Shown here: positions 23,775 to 31,711 of the stretch, one piece after another
Layout of the letters: every line of letters begins with the position of its first letter
Position numbering within the stretch: position 1 is the first letter of the stretch
Source: Akkermansiaceae bacterium UBA3385
GTDB lineage: Bacteria > Verrucomicrobiota > Verrucomicrobiia > Verrucomicrobiales > Akkermansiaceae
Direction of reading: 5' to 3'
Assembly: GCA_002358905.1 (NCBI GenBank)
Contig: DEPT01000068.1
Span: 42,071 to 106,070 of the forward strand
DNA: 64,000 nt
The notes under the pieces: model-generated
Databases searched by the model: none
What the model saw: only the letters and a program-made list of their open reading frames with translations
Told to the model about the DNA's origin: nothing
Translations under genes and position numbers: made by a program

Positions 23775-25277
23775 ATGATTGAAAATGCAATCCTGGTAGC
23801 CTCTGCTTCTGCGGGGACAAATAATATAGTAGCCATCATCATTCTGGTGGCATTTCTGCTGGGCACAGCTGTGTGGCTTTTCAGCCGCTACAAGATGTGC
23901 CCGTCCGATAAAATCCTGATTGTCTATGGTAACGTGGGGGCTGGGCGTTCTGCCAAGTGCATTCATGGTGGAGCTACATTCATTATGCCTATTGTGCAGA
24001 GTTATGCTTTCATGGATTTGAATCCCATCAATATTGATGTGCCGCTCAAAGGTGCCCTTTCCAGCCAGAATATCCGTGTGGATGTGCCCTCATCCTTCAT
24101 AGTGGGTATCAGCACTCAGCCGGAAATTATGCAGAATGCCGCCAGCCGGCTTCTGGGACGCACTCGTCAGGATATCCGCGACCTCGCTTCTGAAATTATC
24201 ATGGGGCAGATGCGTGTGGTCATCGCATCTCTCACCATTGAGGAAATCAATGCCGACCGAGAAAAACTCATCAAGGGCATTACCGGTGGTGTCGATGTGG
24301 AGCTGCACAAGGTTGGTTTGTATCTTATCAATGCCAATATCACTGATATTCGCGATGCTTCCGGCTATATTGCCGCTCTTGGTCAGGAAGCCGCTGCCCG
24401 CGCTATCAACGATGCCATGATTAAGGTGGCCGAGGAAACCCGCCGAGGTGAAATAGGCAAGGCTGAAGCATTGAGGGATCAGACTGTGCAGGTAGCCATG
24501 GCTAATGCTGCTGCAGTGGAAGGTAACAACGAAGCTCAGATGAAAGTGGCTGATTCAAATGCTCGTCTGAAGGTGCGCCAGGCTGAGGCAGCACGTATCG
24601 CCCTTGTGGCCGAGAAAGAGCAGGCCGCCCAGGCCGAGGCCGCAGGCTACATTGCCAACCGTGAGGCCGAAATGAAGCGTGCCGAGCTCGAACGCGCCAC
24701 CCAGACAGCCAACGAAATCGTGAAGGCTGAAATCCTGAAGCGCAAGCAGGAAATCGCCGCAGAAGCCGTGGCCTCCGTCATGGTGAAGGAGCAGCAGGGT
24801 AAGGCAGATGCCCTGGTGATTGAGAAGGAAGCTGAAGGTCTTGCCGCCACTAAGCTGGCCAAGGGTGAGGCAGATGCCCTCCTCCTCAAGAAGAAGGCCG
24901 AGGGTGAAGGCCTGGAGCTTGTGGGCCGCGGTAACGCCGCCGCCATTCAGGCTGCGCTGGAAGCCAAGGCTACCGGTTTCCGCCAGATTGTGGCCGCCGC
25001 CGGCGATGCCCGCGCCGCCTCCGGCCTGCTCGTTACCGAGCAGCTGCCCACCATCGTGGAAACCCAGGCCAGCGCCATCCGCAACCTCTCCTTCGATAAG
25101 GTGGTTGTCATGGGCGGTGGCGACAGCAAGAGCGGCTCTGTGGGCGGCTTTGTGCAGAACCTGGTCACAGGTACTCTGCCTTTACATGAGCTGGCTCAAA
25201 GTGTGGGTGTGCAGCTTCCGGATTACCTGGGTAAGAGTGTTCCTGAGGCACCCTCTGCCGATGAAGCTAAATCATAA
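23775..25277 (+). CDS. Flotillin family protein (SPFH domain)
   Basis: A 500-residue flotillin (YqiK/FloT-like). One N-terminal membrane segment (about 17-38) is followed by the SPFH/band-7 domain (about 40-230) containing PSSFIVGISTQPEIMQNAASRLLGR. A long Ala/Glu/Lys coiled coil (about 230-400) has the EA repeats typical of flotillins, and the tail is Gly-rich. Flotillins build membrane scaffolds and affect fluidity, signalling and secretion. It is co-transcribed with the NfeD-like gene, the standard arrangement. Base composition rises to very GC-rich in the coiled-coil part. Confidence 0.92.
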   Translation: MIENAILVASASAGTNNIVAIIILVAFLLGTAVWLFSRYKMCPSDKILIVYGNVGAGRSAKCIHGGATFIMPIVQSYAFMDLNPINIDVPLKGALSSQNIRVDVPSSFIVGISTQPEIMQNAASRLLGRTRQDIRDLASEIIMGQMRVVIASLTIEEINADREKLIKGITGGVDVELHKVGLYLINANITDIRDASGYIAALGQEAAARAINDAMIKVAEETRRGEIGKAEALRDQTVQVAMANAAAVEGNNEAQMKVADSNARLKVRQAEAARIALVAEKEQAAQAEAAGYIANREAEMKRAELERATQTANEIVKAEILKRKQEIAAEAVASVMVKEQQGKADALVIEKEAEGLAATKLAKGEADALLLKKKAEGEGLELVGRGNAAAIQAALEAKATGFRQIVAAAGDARAASGLLVTEQLPTIVETQASAIRNLSFDKVVVMGGGDSKSGSVGGFVQNLVTGTLPLHELAQSVGVQLPDYLGKSVPEAPSADEAKS

Positions 25278-25297
25278 GCTTTCATCAGAGTTTAATC

Positions 25298-25335
25298 AAA
25301 ATCCCCTGGGTGGTTTCACCCAGGGGATTTTTTTA
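25298..25335. terminator. Bidirectional terminator after the flotillin gene
   Basis: 14-bp stem AAATCCCCTGGGTG/CACCCAGGGGATTT with a GTTT loop, then a T-run. The stop codon of the convergent HAD gene lies in the T-run. Confidence 0.92.
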
Positions 25336-26208
25336 ATGCTTGGGGGCGCGTTGCTGCGCTGTGGGGAAAACTCGTTGTGAGTGCACAATGGAATCCGCCA
25401 TGTTTCTTACCGTCTCTTCCAGAATATTGCACAGGTGGCTGCCTTCGCGGAAATCAGCCGGGGCGAAGAAGTCCACACGGTGCTGGGTGGATTTGAGGGC
25501 ATAGCATTTCTGAAAGCTGCGGCGTGAGGCATCATCCGGGTTATAGACAGCCACGCTCAAGCCGCCTTGCTGGCGCATGACGGTAAAACAGGGTACATCC
25601 GTAGGCCCGTCGCCAATGTAAATCATGTGTTCAAAGGGGATAGGTCTCAAGTCGCTGTCCATGTGGTCGTTTACATCCTCGATGTAGTTGAGCATGCCTT
25701 TATTGATGCGGAACAGATATTGTGTTTTACTGGTGTGAGAAATTACCCGTTTCGGGAAGCTGATGCGCCCATCCTGTTCGCTGAACTCGCAGCCAAAGAC
25801 TTCTCTCATATAAGGGCGGATGATAGAACCGTCCAGAATGCTCTTAATGCCGCTGGAGATGATATAGAACTCTACCCGGATACTGGCAAACCGATGCTCC
25901 TTGCTGAGCGCGCGTTCTTCAAATTTCTGGAAGAATTCGGGAATTCCCTGATAGTAAGTGAGTTTTTTGCCAAGCCTTCGCAGTTGTTCGTTGCTTACGC
26001 CATCCAGGCTTAAAGTGTCCAGTATCTCTTTGAGATAACTCAGTTCTCCATCCCATCCTTCATCTCGACTGCGTTCGTTACACTTCCTCCAGAATTGTTC
26101 CGCATTAATCCCATACTCTGGAAATAATGTGTCTTCCTGCATGTTGTGGGGACTCAGAGTCTGGTCAAAGTCGAAAATGAGAGCGATAGTGTTTTGAGGA
26201 ACGGCCAT
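25333..26208 (-). CDS. HAD-superfamily phosphatase
   Basis: A 291-residue protein with HAD motif I DFDQTLSP (nucleophile Asp13, acid/base Asp15), motif II in ISSGIK, motif III Lys in the middle, and motif IV YIGDGPTDVPCF. A long helical cap lies between motif I and II. This matches the phosphoserine-phosphatase-like/class IB group; the natural substrate is unknown. The motif I residue after the first Asp is Phe and the +4 is Gln (DFDQT), as in several haloacid-type phosphatases. It is transcribed from a leaderless-type promoter divergent from the lipoprotein gene. Confidence 0.85.
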   Translation of the reverse strand: MAVPQNTIALIFDFDQTLSPHNMQEDTLFPEYGINAEQFWRKCNERSRDEGWDGELSYLKEILDTLSLDGVSNEQLRRLGKKLTYYQGIPEFFQKFEERALSKEHRFASIRVEFYIISSGIKSILDGSIIRPYMREVFGCEFSEQDGRISFPKRVISHTSKTQYLFRINKGMLNYIEDVNDHMDSDLRPIPFEHMIYIGDGPTDVPCFTVMRQQGGLSVAVYNPDDASRRSFQKCYALKSTQHRVDFFAPADFREGSHLCNILEETVRNMADSIVHSQRVFPTAQQRAPKH

Positions 26209-26215
26209 ATATTAT

Positions 26216-26244
26216 CTTATAGCTTGTCATTTGGCCTTCTGCAA
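26216..26244 (-). promoter_or_regulatory. Promoter of the HAD phosphatase gene, leaderless type
   Basis: -35 TTGCAG (26239-26244), 17-nt spacer, -10 TATAAG (26216-26221), 7 nt before the ATG at 26208. Confidence 0.7.
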
Positions 26245-26278
26245 GAAAAATCACACAGCTCGCGTTAAAGAAAATGAA

Positions 26279-26307
26279 TTGACAAATCCCTTTCAATAGT
26301 ATTGAAT
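26279..26307 (+). promoter_or_regulatory. Promoter of the small lipoprotein gene, leaderless type
   Basis: -35 TTGACA (26279-26284), 17-nt spacer, -10 TTGAAT (26302-26307), 6 nt before the ATG at 26314. Confidence 0.7.
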
Positions 26308-26313
26308 AGGGAC

Positions 26314-26793
26314 ATGAGAATCCGCCATACTCTCTCTGCTCTGTCTTTAGTGCTGCTGGCATCTTGTTCCCAGTATCAGTCTACCCACATTATCGGGATG
26401 GCGGATCTCCCGCTTAAAACAACGGATTTGCCTAGCGAGCGCTGGCAGGAAGCACCGCTGCGCGCTAATGCCCAATATATCATGTATGGGGCTAACTCTA
26501 ACAAAGAAAGGGAATTGCGTATAGGTGATTATTACTTCCTTCGCTGGTATGATGCAGAACCTACCAAGCCAGTTCGCATAGAGATGCTGTATACCCAGGC
26601 ATTGACAGGTGCGGATGTCCTCTCTCGTACAATTGAATATAATGAACCTCGCGAAGACGCAGGCTCCCGCAAGGATACATTTCATTTTTACGGAGCGGAT
26701 CGTGCCAAGCGTGGTGATGTGATGACCTGGAAGGTGAATCTTTACAGCGATGGTAAGCTAGTGGATTCTTTGCAGTCTTACCTTTGGGAATAA
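26314..26793 (+). CDS. Hypothetical lipoprotein
   Basis: A 159-residue protein with lipobox LLASC in MRIRHTLSALSLVLLASC (lipidated Cys18), so it is a lipoprotein. The mature part is beta-rich with the segments YFLRWYDAEPTKPVRIEMLYTQAL and DVMTWKVNLYSDGKLVDSLQ; I recognise no family. I chose the ATG at 26314 because it lies 6 nt after the -10 element and gives a correct signal peptide. A TTG at 26302 is inside the promoter. Confidence 0.75.
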   Translation: MRIRHTLSALSLVLLASCSQYQSTHIIGMADLPLKTTDLPSERWQEAPLRANAQYIMYGANSNKERELRIGDYYFLRWYDAEPTKPVRIEMLYTQALTGADVLSRTIEYNEPREDAGSRKDTFHFYGADRAKRGDVMTWKVNLYSDGKLVDSLQSYLWE

Positions 26794-26803
26794 GCGAATT
26801 CGC

Positions 26804-26832
26804 TTGACTTCCGGGCTGCGGTAGCGTATCCT
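26804..26832 (+). promoter_or_regulatory. Promoter of lepA, near-leaderless
   Basis: -35 TTGACT (26804-26809), 17-nt spacer, -10 TATCCT (26827-26832), 9 nt before the ATG at 26842. Confidence 0.7.
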
Positions 26833-26841
26833 TGCGCGCGC

Positions 26842-28650
26842 ATGGCAACGGATATCAAATTCAAACGCAATTTCTCCATTATTGCCCACATTGACCACGG
26901 CAAGACGACCCTTTCAGATCGTCTGCTGGAGTTTACTAATACCATTGGCGAGCGAGACAAGCAGGACCAGCTGCTCGACGCTATGGACCTGGAGCGCGAA
27001 AAGGGGATTACCATTAAGTCCCACCCCGTCACCATGCGCTACAAGGCCAAGGATGGCAATACCTATGAGCTTAACCTGCTTGATACTCCCGGCCATGTGG
27101 ACTTCTCCTATGAGGTGAGCCGTTCTCTCGCAGCTTGCGATGGTGCTGTCCTTATCGTGGACGCCGCCCAGGGTGTGGAGGCTCAGACTCTGGCTAATAT
27201 GCATCTGGCTATGGAGCAGAATCTTGAAATTGTGCCGGTTGTGAACAAGATTGACCTTCCCAGCACTAATTTGCCGCAGGTATACCGCCAGCTGGAGGAA
27301 ATCGTCTGCATCCCCAAGGAAGAGGCTATTCTCTGTTCTGCCAAGGCCGGTATCGGCATCGAGGATGTACTGGAGGCTATTGTGAACCGTGTTCCTGCCC
27401 CCACCGTGATGGAGGATGATAACCACCTCCGCGCGCTGGTGTTCGACTCCGTGTATGATGCTTACCGTGGCGTGGTGTCCTATGTGCGCCTGGTGAGTGG
27501 TCGTGTTGCACGCGGCATGAAGGTAAAGCTTTTTGCAACCGATGAAACCTACGAAGTGAAGGAAGTGGGTATTTTCACCCCCAAGATGCAGGCTACGGAC
27601 GAGCTGCACACCGGCGACGTGGGCTATATCATTGCCAATATGAAGAGCGCGGCTGATGTGAAGATTGGTGATACCTATACCAACCTTGCTGATCCCTGCA
27701 GTGAGCCTCTCCCTGGTTTTAAGGAAATTCGCCCCATGGTGTTCTCCGGTATCTACCCGGTGGATTCGGCAGACTACGAGGCGCTGAAGGCCGCTATGGC
27801 CAAACTGCAGATTAATGATGCTGCCTTCACCTATATGGGTGAAAGCTCCGTGGCTCTTGGCTTCGGTTTCCGCTGCGGTTTCCTCGGCCTGCTGCACATG
27901 GAGATTATCCAGGAGCGCCTGCGCCGCGAGTTTAATATGGATGTGATTTCCACCTATCCTTCCGTTATTTATGAGGTGCGTAAGACGGACGGAGAGGAAA
28001 TCAACGTGGATAATCCCAGCATTCTTCCCGAACCGCAGGAGATAGATGAAATCCGTGAGCCTATCGTCAAGGTGTTCATCATGATTCCCAGCGAATACAT
28101 CGGCGCTATCATGAGCATCGTGATGGAAAAGCGCGGTGAGCTGACCCACACGGAAACGATTGACGATACCCGAGTGATGCTTACCTGCCGCATCCCTATG
28201 GCTGAAATTCTGGTGGACTTCAATGACAAGCTCAAGAGCGCTACCCGCGGCTATGGCTCCATGGACTATGAGTATGACGGCTACCAGGCCGCCAAGCTCG
28301 TGAAGATGGACATGATGATTGCCGGCGAACCGGTGGATGCCTTCTCGATGATTGTGCATCGCGACCGCGCAGAATCCGTGGGGCGCGAGCTTGCAACCAA
28401 GCTCAAGGATGTGATTCCCCGCCAGCTCTTTACCGTGGCTATTCAGGCCTGTATCGGTGGCAAGATTATCGCCCGCGAAAGCATTTCTCCCATGCGCAAG
28501 AACGTGACGGCCAAGTGCTACGGCGGTGACGTGACCCGTAAGCGTAAGCTGCTCGAGAAGCAGAAGGAAGGTAAGAAGCGCATGAAGGCCATCGGCAAGG
28601 TGAGCATTCCGCAGGAGGCCTTCATCAATGTGCTCAAGAGCGGCGATTAA
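26842..28650 (+). CDS. lepA: Elongation factor 4 (back-translocase)
   Basis: A 602-residue LepA/EF4, a ribosomal GTPase that acts on stalled or pre-/post-translocation ribosomes and in 30S biogenesis. G1 is AHIDHGKTTL (about 15-24), G3 is DTPGHVDF, G4 is NKID. The LepA-specific C-terminal domain is present, with GYGSMDYEYDGYQAAKLVKMD and the final RKRKLLEKQKEGKKRMKAIG. Length equals the family norm. It is followed after 3 nt by a small membrane-protein gene in the same direction. No lepB is adjacent. Confidence 0.97.
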   Translation: MATDIKFKRNFSIIAHIDHGKTTLSDRLLEFTNTIGERDKQDQLLDAMDLEREKGITIKSHPVTMRYKAKDGNTYELNLLDTPGHVDFSYEVSRSLAACDGAVLIVDAAQGVEAQTLANMHLAMEQNLEIVPVVNKIDLPSTNLPQVYRQLEEIVCIPKEEAILCSAKAGIGIEDVLEAIVNRVPAPTVMEDDNHLRALVFDSVYDAYRGVVSYVRLVSGRVARGMKVKLFATDETYEVKEVGIFTPKMQATDELHTGDVGYIIANMKSAADVKIGDTYTNLADPCSEPLPGFKEIRPMVFSGIYPVDSADYEALKAAMAKLQINDAAFTYMGESSVALGFGFRCGFLGLLHMEIIQERLRREFNMDVISTYPSVIYEVRKTDGEEINVDNPSILPEPQEIDEIREPIVKVFIMIPSEYIGAIMSIVMEKRGELTHTETIDDTRVMLTCRIPMAEILVDFNDKLKSATRGYGSMDYEYDGYQAAKLVKMDMMIAGEPVDAFSMIVHRDRAESVGRELATKLKDVIPRQLFTVAIQACIGGKIIARESISPMRKNVTAKCYGGDVTRKRKLLEKQKEGKKRMKAIGKVSIPQEAFINVLKSGD

Positions 28651-28653
28651 TTT

Positions 28654-29073
28654 ATGCGTAGGTTTGCAGTAGGCCTGATTTTTCCGTATCTGATGCTGAA
28701 TGCATATAACCTGTATGATGCATCATGGCCTGCTGAAGCGATTGGCATTGTATTCGGGGTGGTGGTGCTGATCCCGGCACTCATTCTGTTTTTTCTGGTC
28801 TGGCCTTGGATGGTTGTTAAACGGTGGAACGATGCCTTGTCTGCAGAGTTGGTAATAACCTCGCTTGCCTGCCTGGCCTGGATGGTGTTTGTGACCTATA
28901 TGACCATGGAGCGTCCGGATTGCTGCAGTAAGTGCCAGGATGGCGACATGATGATGGGTATCTTGGCGGTTATGACTCCGCTGTTCGGCGGACTGTTGGC
29001 GCTCATTTACGGAGTCAGCGCGACAATTTGTTCATTTGTCCAATGCCTCCATCAGAAAAAGAGCCGCGGTTGA
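28654..29073 (+). CDS. Hypothetical small membrane protein
   Basis: A 139-residue protein with about four membrane helices and a Cys-rich hydrophilic loop near 90 (DCCSKCQDGD), then a short Lys/Arg tail. I recognise no family. The CxxC-like cluster in the loop could bind a metal or form a disulfide if it faces the periplasm; that is speculation. It follows lepA by 3 nt and its stop codon lies inside the next terminator hairpin. Confidence 0.65.
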   Translation: MRRFAVGLIFPYLMLNAYNLYDASWPAEAIGIVFGVVVLIPALILFFLVWPWMVVKRWNDALSAELVITSLACLAWMVFVTYMTMERPDCCSKCQDGDMMMGILAVMTPLFGGLLALIYGVSATICSFVQCLHQKKSRG

Positions 29074-29094
29074 AACTGCGGCTTTTTCTTTTTC
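29060..29094. terminator. Bidirectional terminator between the lepA unit and rho
   Basis: 9-bp stem AGCCGCGGT/ACTGCGGCT (one G-U) with a TGAA loop and T-runs on both strands (TTTTTC downstream, CTTTTTC on the minus strand). Confidence 0.85.
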
Positions 29095-29101
29095 CTTGAA
29101 C

Positions 29102-30442
29102 TCAGCGTTGGGACTTGAGGTCCTGCATGAGCTGGGCGTTGGTGTGGCACTTCTTCAGGAAGAAGAGCAGGCGCTCCATGGCCTCGGTGGGTTTGTGGTT
29201 GGCCAGGCCGCGGCGGATGAGGCGCACCTTTTCCAGCCAGAGTTCGGGGAGAATGAGTTCCTCGCGGCGGGTGCCGCTTTTCAGGATGTCCACAGCGGGG
29301 TAGATGTACATTTCCGCGATGCGGCGGTTGAGCACCAGTTCCATATTGCCGGTTCCCTTGAATTCCTGGAAGATGAGTTCATCCATGCGGCTGTTGGTTT
29401 CCACCAGCGCCGTGGCCAGGATGGTGAGGGAGCCGGCGCCGCGGGTGTTACGGGCTGCAGCAAACAGACGCCGGGGTGTTTCCAGCGCACGGGCATCTAT
29501 ACCGCCGCTCATTGTGCGCCCGCTGCCGCGTTCTGCGTTATTGTAGGCTCGGGCCAGTCGGGTGATGGAGTCCAGCAGTATAAGTACGTGTTTTCCTGCT
29601 TCCACAAGGCGTTTGGCGCGTTCTATGGCCATTTCTGCAATGCGGCAGTGCTCGCGCACATTGCAATCATTGCTGGAGGCAAAAATCTCTGCGCCGGGCA
29701 GGGCGCGTTTGAACTCAGTTACCTCTTCCGGACGTTCGTCCACCAGCAGTATCATCAGATGCAGGTCATCCCCGTAATTCTCCATAGCCCCTTCAGCTAT
29801 ATGCATGAGCAGGGTGGTTTTACCTGTGCGGGGGGGGGCAACTATAAGCCCACGCTGACCACGCGCCACCGGTGCCATTAAATCCAACGTGCGAGTGGTG
29901 AATCGGGAAGCAGAGGTTTCAAATGAAAGCCTGTGAGTGGGATTTACTGCTTTCAAATCCTCAAAATGGGGGCAGGCAGCGGCTTCCGCAGGAGCCATTC
30001 CATTCACTTGTTGTACAGAGATAAGCTGGTGTCCGCGCTCATAGCGCTGTGCCATGCCTGTAATCTCTACAAAGGGGCGCAGTCGAAGTTCAGAGATGAT
30101 ATCGGCCGGAACATAGATAGCCGCATCGGAAGGAGCCCAGTCGTTGTCAGCTGTGCGGATGAAACCGAAGCCCTTAGTTGTTATTTCCAGAACGCCGGTA
30201 ATGCTTTCCGGCTCACCTACAGGCACAAAGGCTCTTCCCTGTGTGTGCTGTGCAGACTGGTTGTTTTGCTTAGTCTTGGGCTTGTGCCGATTGAAAGACT
30301 CCCGGCGAGGCTGATTGCCAGCTTGCCGTTCACCTAGAGCTTGTTTGTTTTCGCCCTGTTGAGTGCGCGGCCGTCGGGTGAAATGTCGGCGTTGCTGGTG
30401 CTGCGGCCGTTTGTTGCGTGTGGCCTCTTCCGGAGTGCTCAT
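29102..30442 (-). CDS. rho: Transcription termination factor Rho
   Basis: A 446-residue Rho, the hexameric RNA helicase that ends transcription. Core features are the OB-fold primary RNA site (ITGVLEITTKGFGFIRT), Walker A APPRTGKTTLL near 200, Walker B MILLVDERPEEVTEF, and the Q-loop/R-loop region (SGRTMSGGIDARALETPRR). The first 65 residues are a basic Arg/Gln/Asn-rich disordered extension in place of the usual helical bundle. I chose the ATG at 30442 over an upstream in-frame GTG. It lies downstream of yebC on the same strand with a hairpin between. Confidence 0.95.
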   Translation of the reverse strand: MSTPEEATRNKRPQHQQRRHFTRRPRTQQGENKQALGERQAGNQPRRESFNRHKPKTKQNNQSAQHTQGRAFVPVGEPESITGVLEITTKGFGFIRTADNDWAPSDAAIYVPADIISELRLRPFVEITGMAQRYERGHQLISVQQVNGMAPAEAAACPHFEDLKAVNPTHRLSFETSASRFTTRTLDLMAPVARGQRGLIVAPPRTGKTTLLMHIAEGAMENYGDDLHLMILLVDERPEEVTEFKRALPGAEIFASSNDCNVREHCRIAEMAIERAKRLVEAGKHVLILLDSITRLARAYNNAERGSGRTMSGGIDARALETPRRLFAAARNTRGAGSLTILATALVETNSRMDELIFQEFKGTGNMELVLNRRIAEMYIYPAVDILKSGTRREELILPELWLEKVRLIRRGLANHKPTEAMERLLFFLKKCHTNAQLMQDLKSQR

Positions 30443-30475
30443 AACCACAGAATAAGCATGTAGTTCAAGTTAAAG

Positions 30476-30511
30476 GGGCAGGCGGGGATTGCGTCTCCGC
30501 CCGCCCTTTTT
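30476..30511. terminator. Strong hairpin between yebC and rho
   Basis: 13-bp stem beginning GGGCAGGCGGGGA, with one A-C mismatch and a TTGCG loop. The long T-run is on the plus strand side; on the minus strand, the direction of both genes, only CTTTAAC follows, so termination is probably partial. Confidence 0.55.
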
Positions 30512-30544
30512 AATGCGGATTTTAATAATAGAAGGGATTCAAAA

Positions 30545-31297
30545 TCAGAGCTGCTCAAGCACAGCTTCATCGATTTCGAAGTTGGCGAACACGTTCATGG
30601 TGTCATCATAGTCATCCAGAAGGTCATAAAGCTTCATAACCTTGCGGGCAACGGCCACATCGGAAATCATGGTGGGATTCTGAGGCACGGAGATGAGCTT
30701 CATGCCGGTCACATTTTTGCCGGCTGCTCCCAGTGCTTCAGATACGGAACCCAGGTCAGTAGGTCCGCAGGTGAATACCCACTCGCCTTCCTCATCGCCG
30801 GCTTCGAACTCATCTGCGCCGCAGTCCATGGCAAGCTCCATGGCTGTGTCCTCATCCAGAGTGGCATCAATGATGCGAATTTCGCCCTTGCGGTCAAATT
30901 GGTAGGATACGGAGCCGGGGGTGCCCATGTTGCCACCATTCTTAGAGAAAATGGTGCGGATTTCAGAGGAGCAGCGGTTCGTGTTGTCTGTGGCCACCTC
31001 AACAATGATAGCAGTACCTTCGGGGCCATAGCCCTCATAAGTTACCTCCTGAATGGCTTCACCCTGAAGTTCACCTGTGCCCTTCTTGACAGCGCGGTCA
31101 ATGTTGTCCTTGGGCATGGATGCAGCCTTTGCGCCTTCAATGGCAGTACGAAGACGCGGGTTTGTGTCTACATCGCCACCGCCGCTCTTGGCTGCCAGGG
31201 TGATTTCTTTGGAGAAACGGGCAAATATCTTGCCTTTTTTCGCGTCGGCTGCTGCCTTCGTGAACTTAATCTTGGACCATTTGTTGTGACCGGACAT
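30545..31297 (-). CDS. YebC/PmpR family regulator (TACO1 type)
   Basis: A 250-residue YebC-family protein. It begins MSGHNKWSKIKFTKAAADAKKGKIFARFSKEI, the near-invariant signature, and continues NPRLRTAIEGAKAASMPKDNIDRA. Family members bind DNA as regulators or promote translation of proline-rich stretches on the ribosome; which applies here is unknown. Length is standard. A weak hairpin separates it from rho, so part of the rho transcript may start here. Confidence 0.95.
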   Translation of the reverse strand: MSGHNKWSKIKFTKAAADAKKGKIFARFSKEITLAAKSGGGDVDTNPRLRTAIEGAKAASMPKDNIDRAVKKGTGELQGEAIQEVTYEGYGPEGTAIIVEVATDNTNRCSSEIRTIFSKNGGNMGTPGSVSYQFDRKGEIRIIDATLDEDTAMELAMDCGADEFEAGDEEGEWVFTCGPTDLGSVSEALGAAGKNVTGMKLISVPQNPTMISDVAVARKVMKLYDLLDDYDDTMNVFANFEIDEAVLEQL

Positions 31298-31479
31298 AAA
31301 TTAGATATGTGGGTTGAAAGGGGATAGCCTTTGGTGTGCTTATTGTGGAAAATGGCACTCGCAGACCACGGCGACAACATTTAGACCTGAGTGCCGCCAT
31401 TCACGCTTGAATGAGGAACAACCCTCACCGCGCTCCGCATTCTTGTGCGGAAACCGATTTAAACATCGGAAAAGAAAAA

Positions 31480-31553
<74 letters not shown>

Positions 31554-31571
31554 CTGATTAAAGCCGGGGGA

Positions 31572-31599
31572 ATTATACATGGAAAATCATCTTTGGCAA
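31572..31599 (-). promoter_or_regulatory. Promoter of tRNA-Pro
   Basis: -35 TTGCCA (31594-31599), 16-nt spacer, -10 TATAAT (31572-31577), about 18 nt before the mature 5' end. Confidence 0.85.
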
Positions 31600-31630
31600 G
31601 TACAAAATCGCAAGATGCGTTAAAATAGTA

Positions 31631-31663
31631 TAAAAAACACCGCATGGGGGCGCCATGCGGTGT
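31631..31663 (-). terminator. Terminator of the large acidic membrane-protein gene
   Basis: Perfect 10-bp stem ACACCGCATG/CATGCGGTGT with a 7-nt GC loop, followed on the minus strand by TTTTTTATAC. Confidence 0.92.
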
Positions 31664-31711
31664 CTGGTAATAAGTCACAGGAGAGAGTATATCCTGCGTG
31701 AGGAGATTTTT

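Noticed and set aside
26914..28359. A 481-codon open frame on the minus strand opposite lepA.
   Set aside because: Antisense to a well-conserved gene, His-rich translation typical of reversed codons, no start context.
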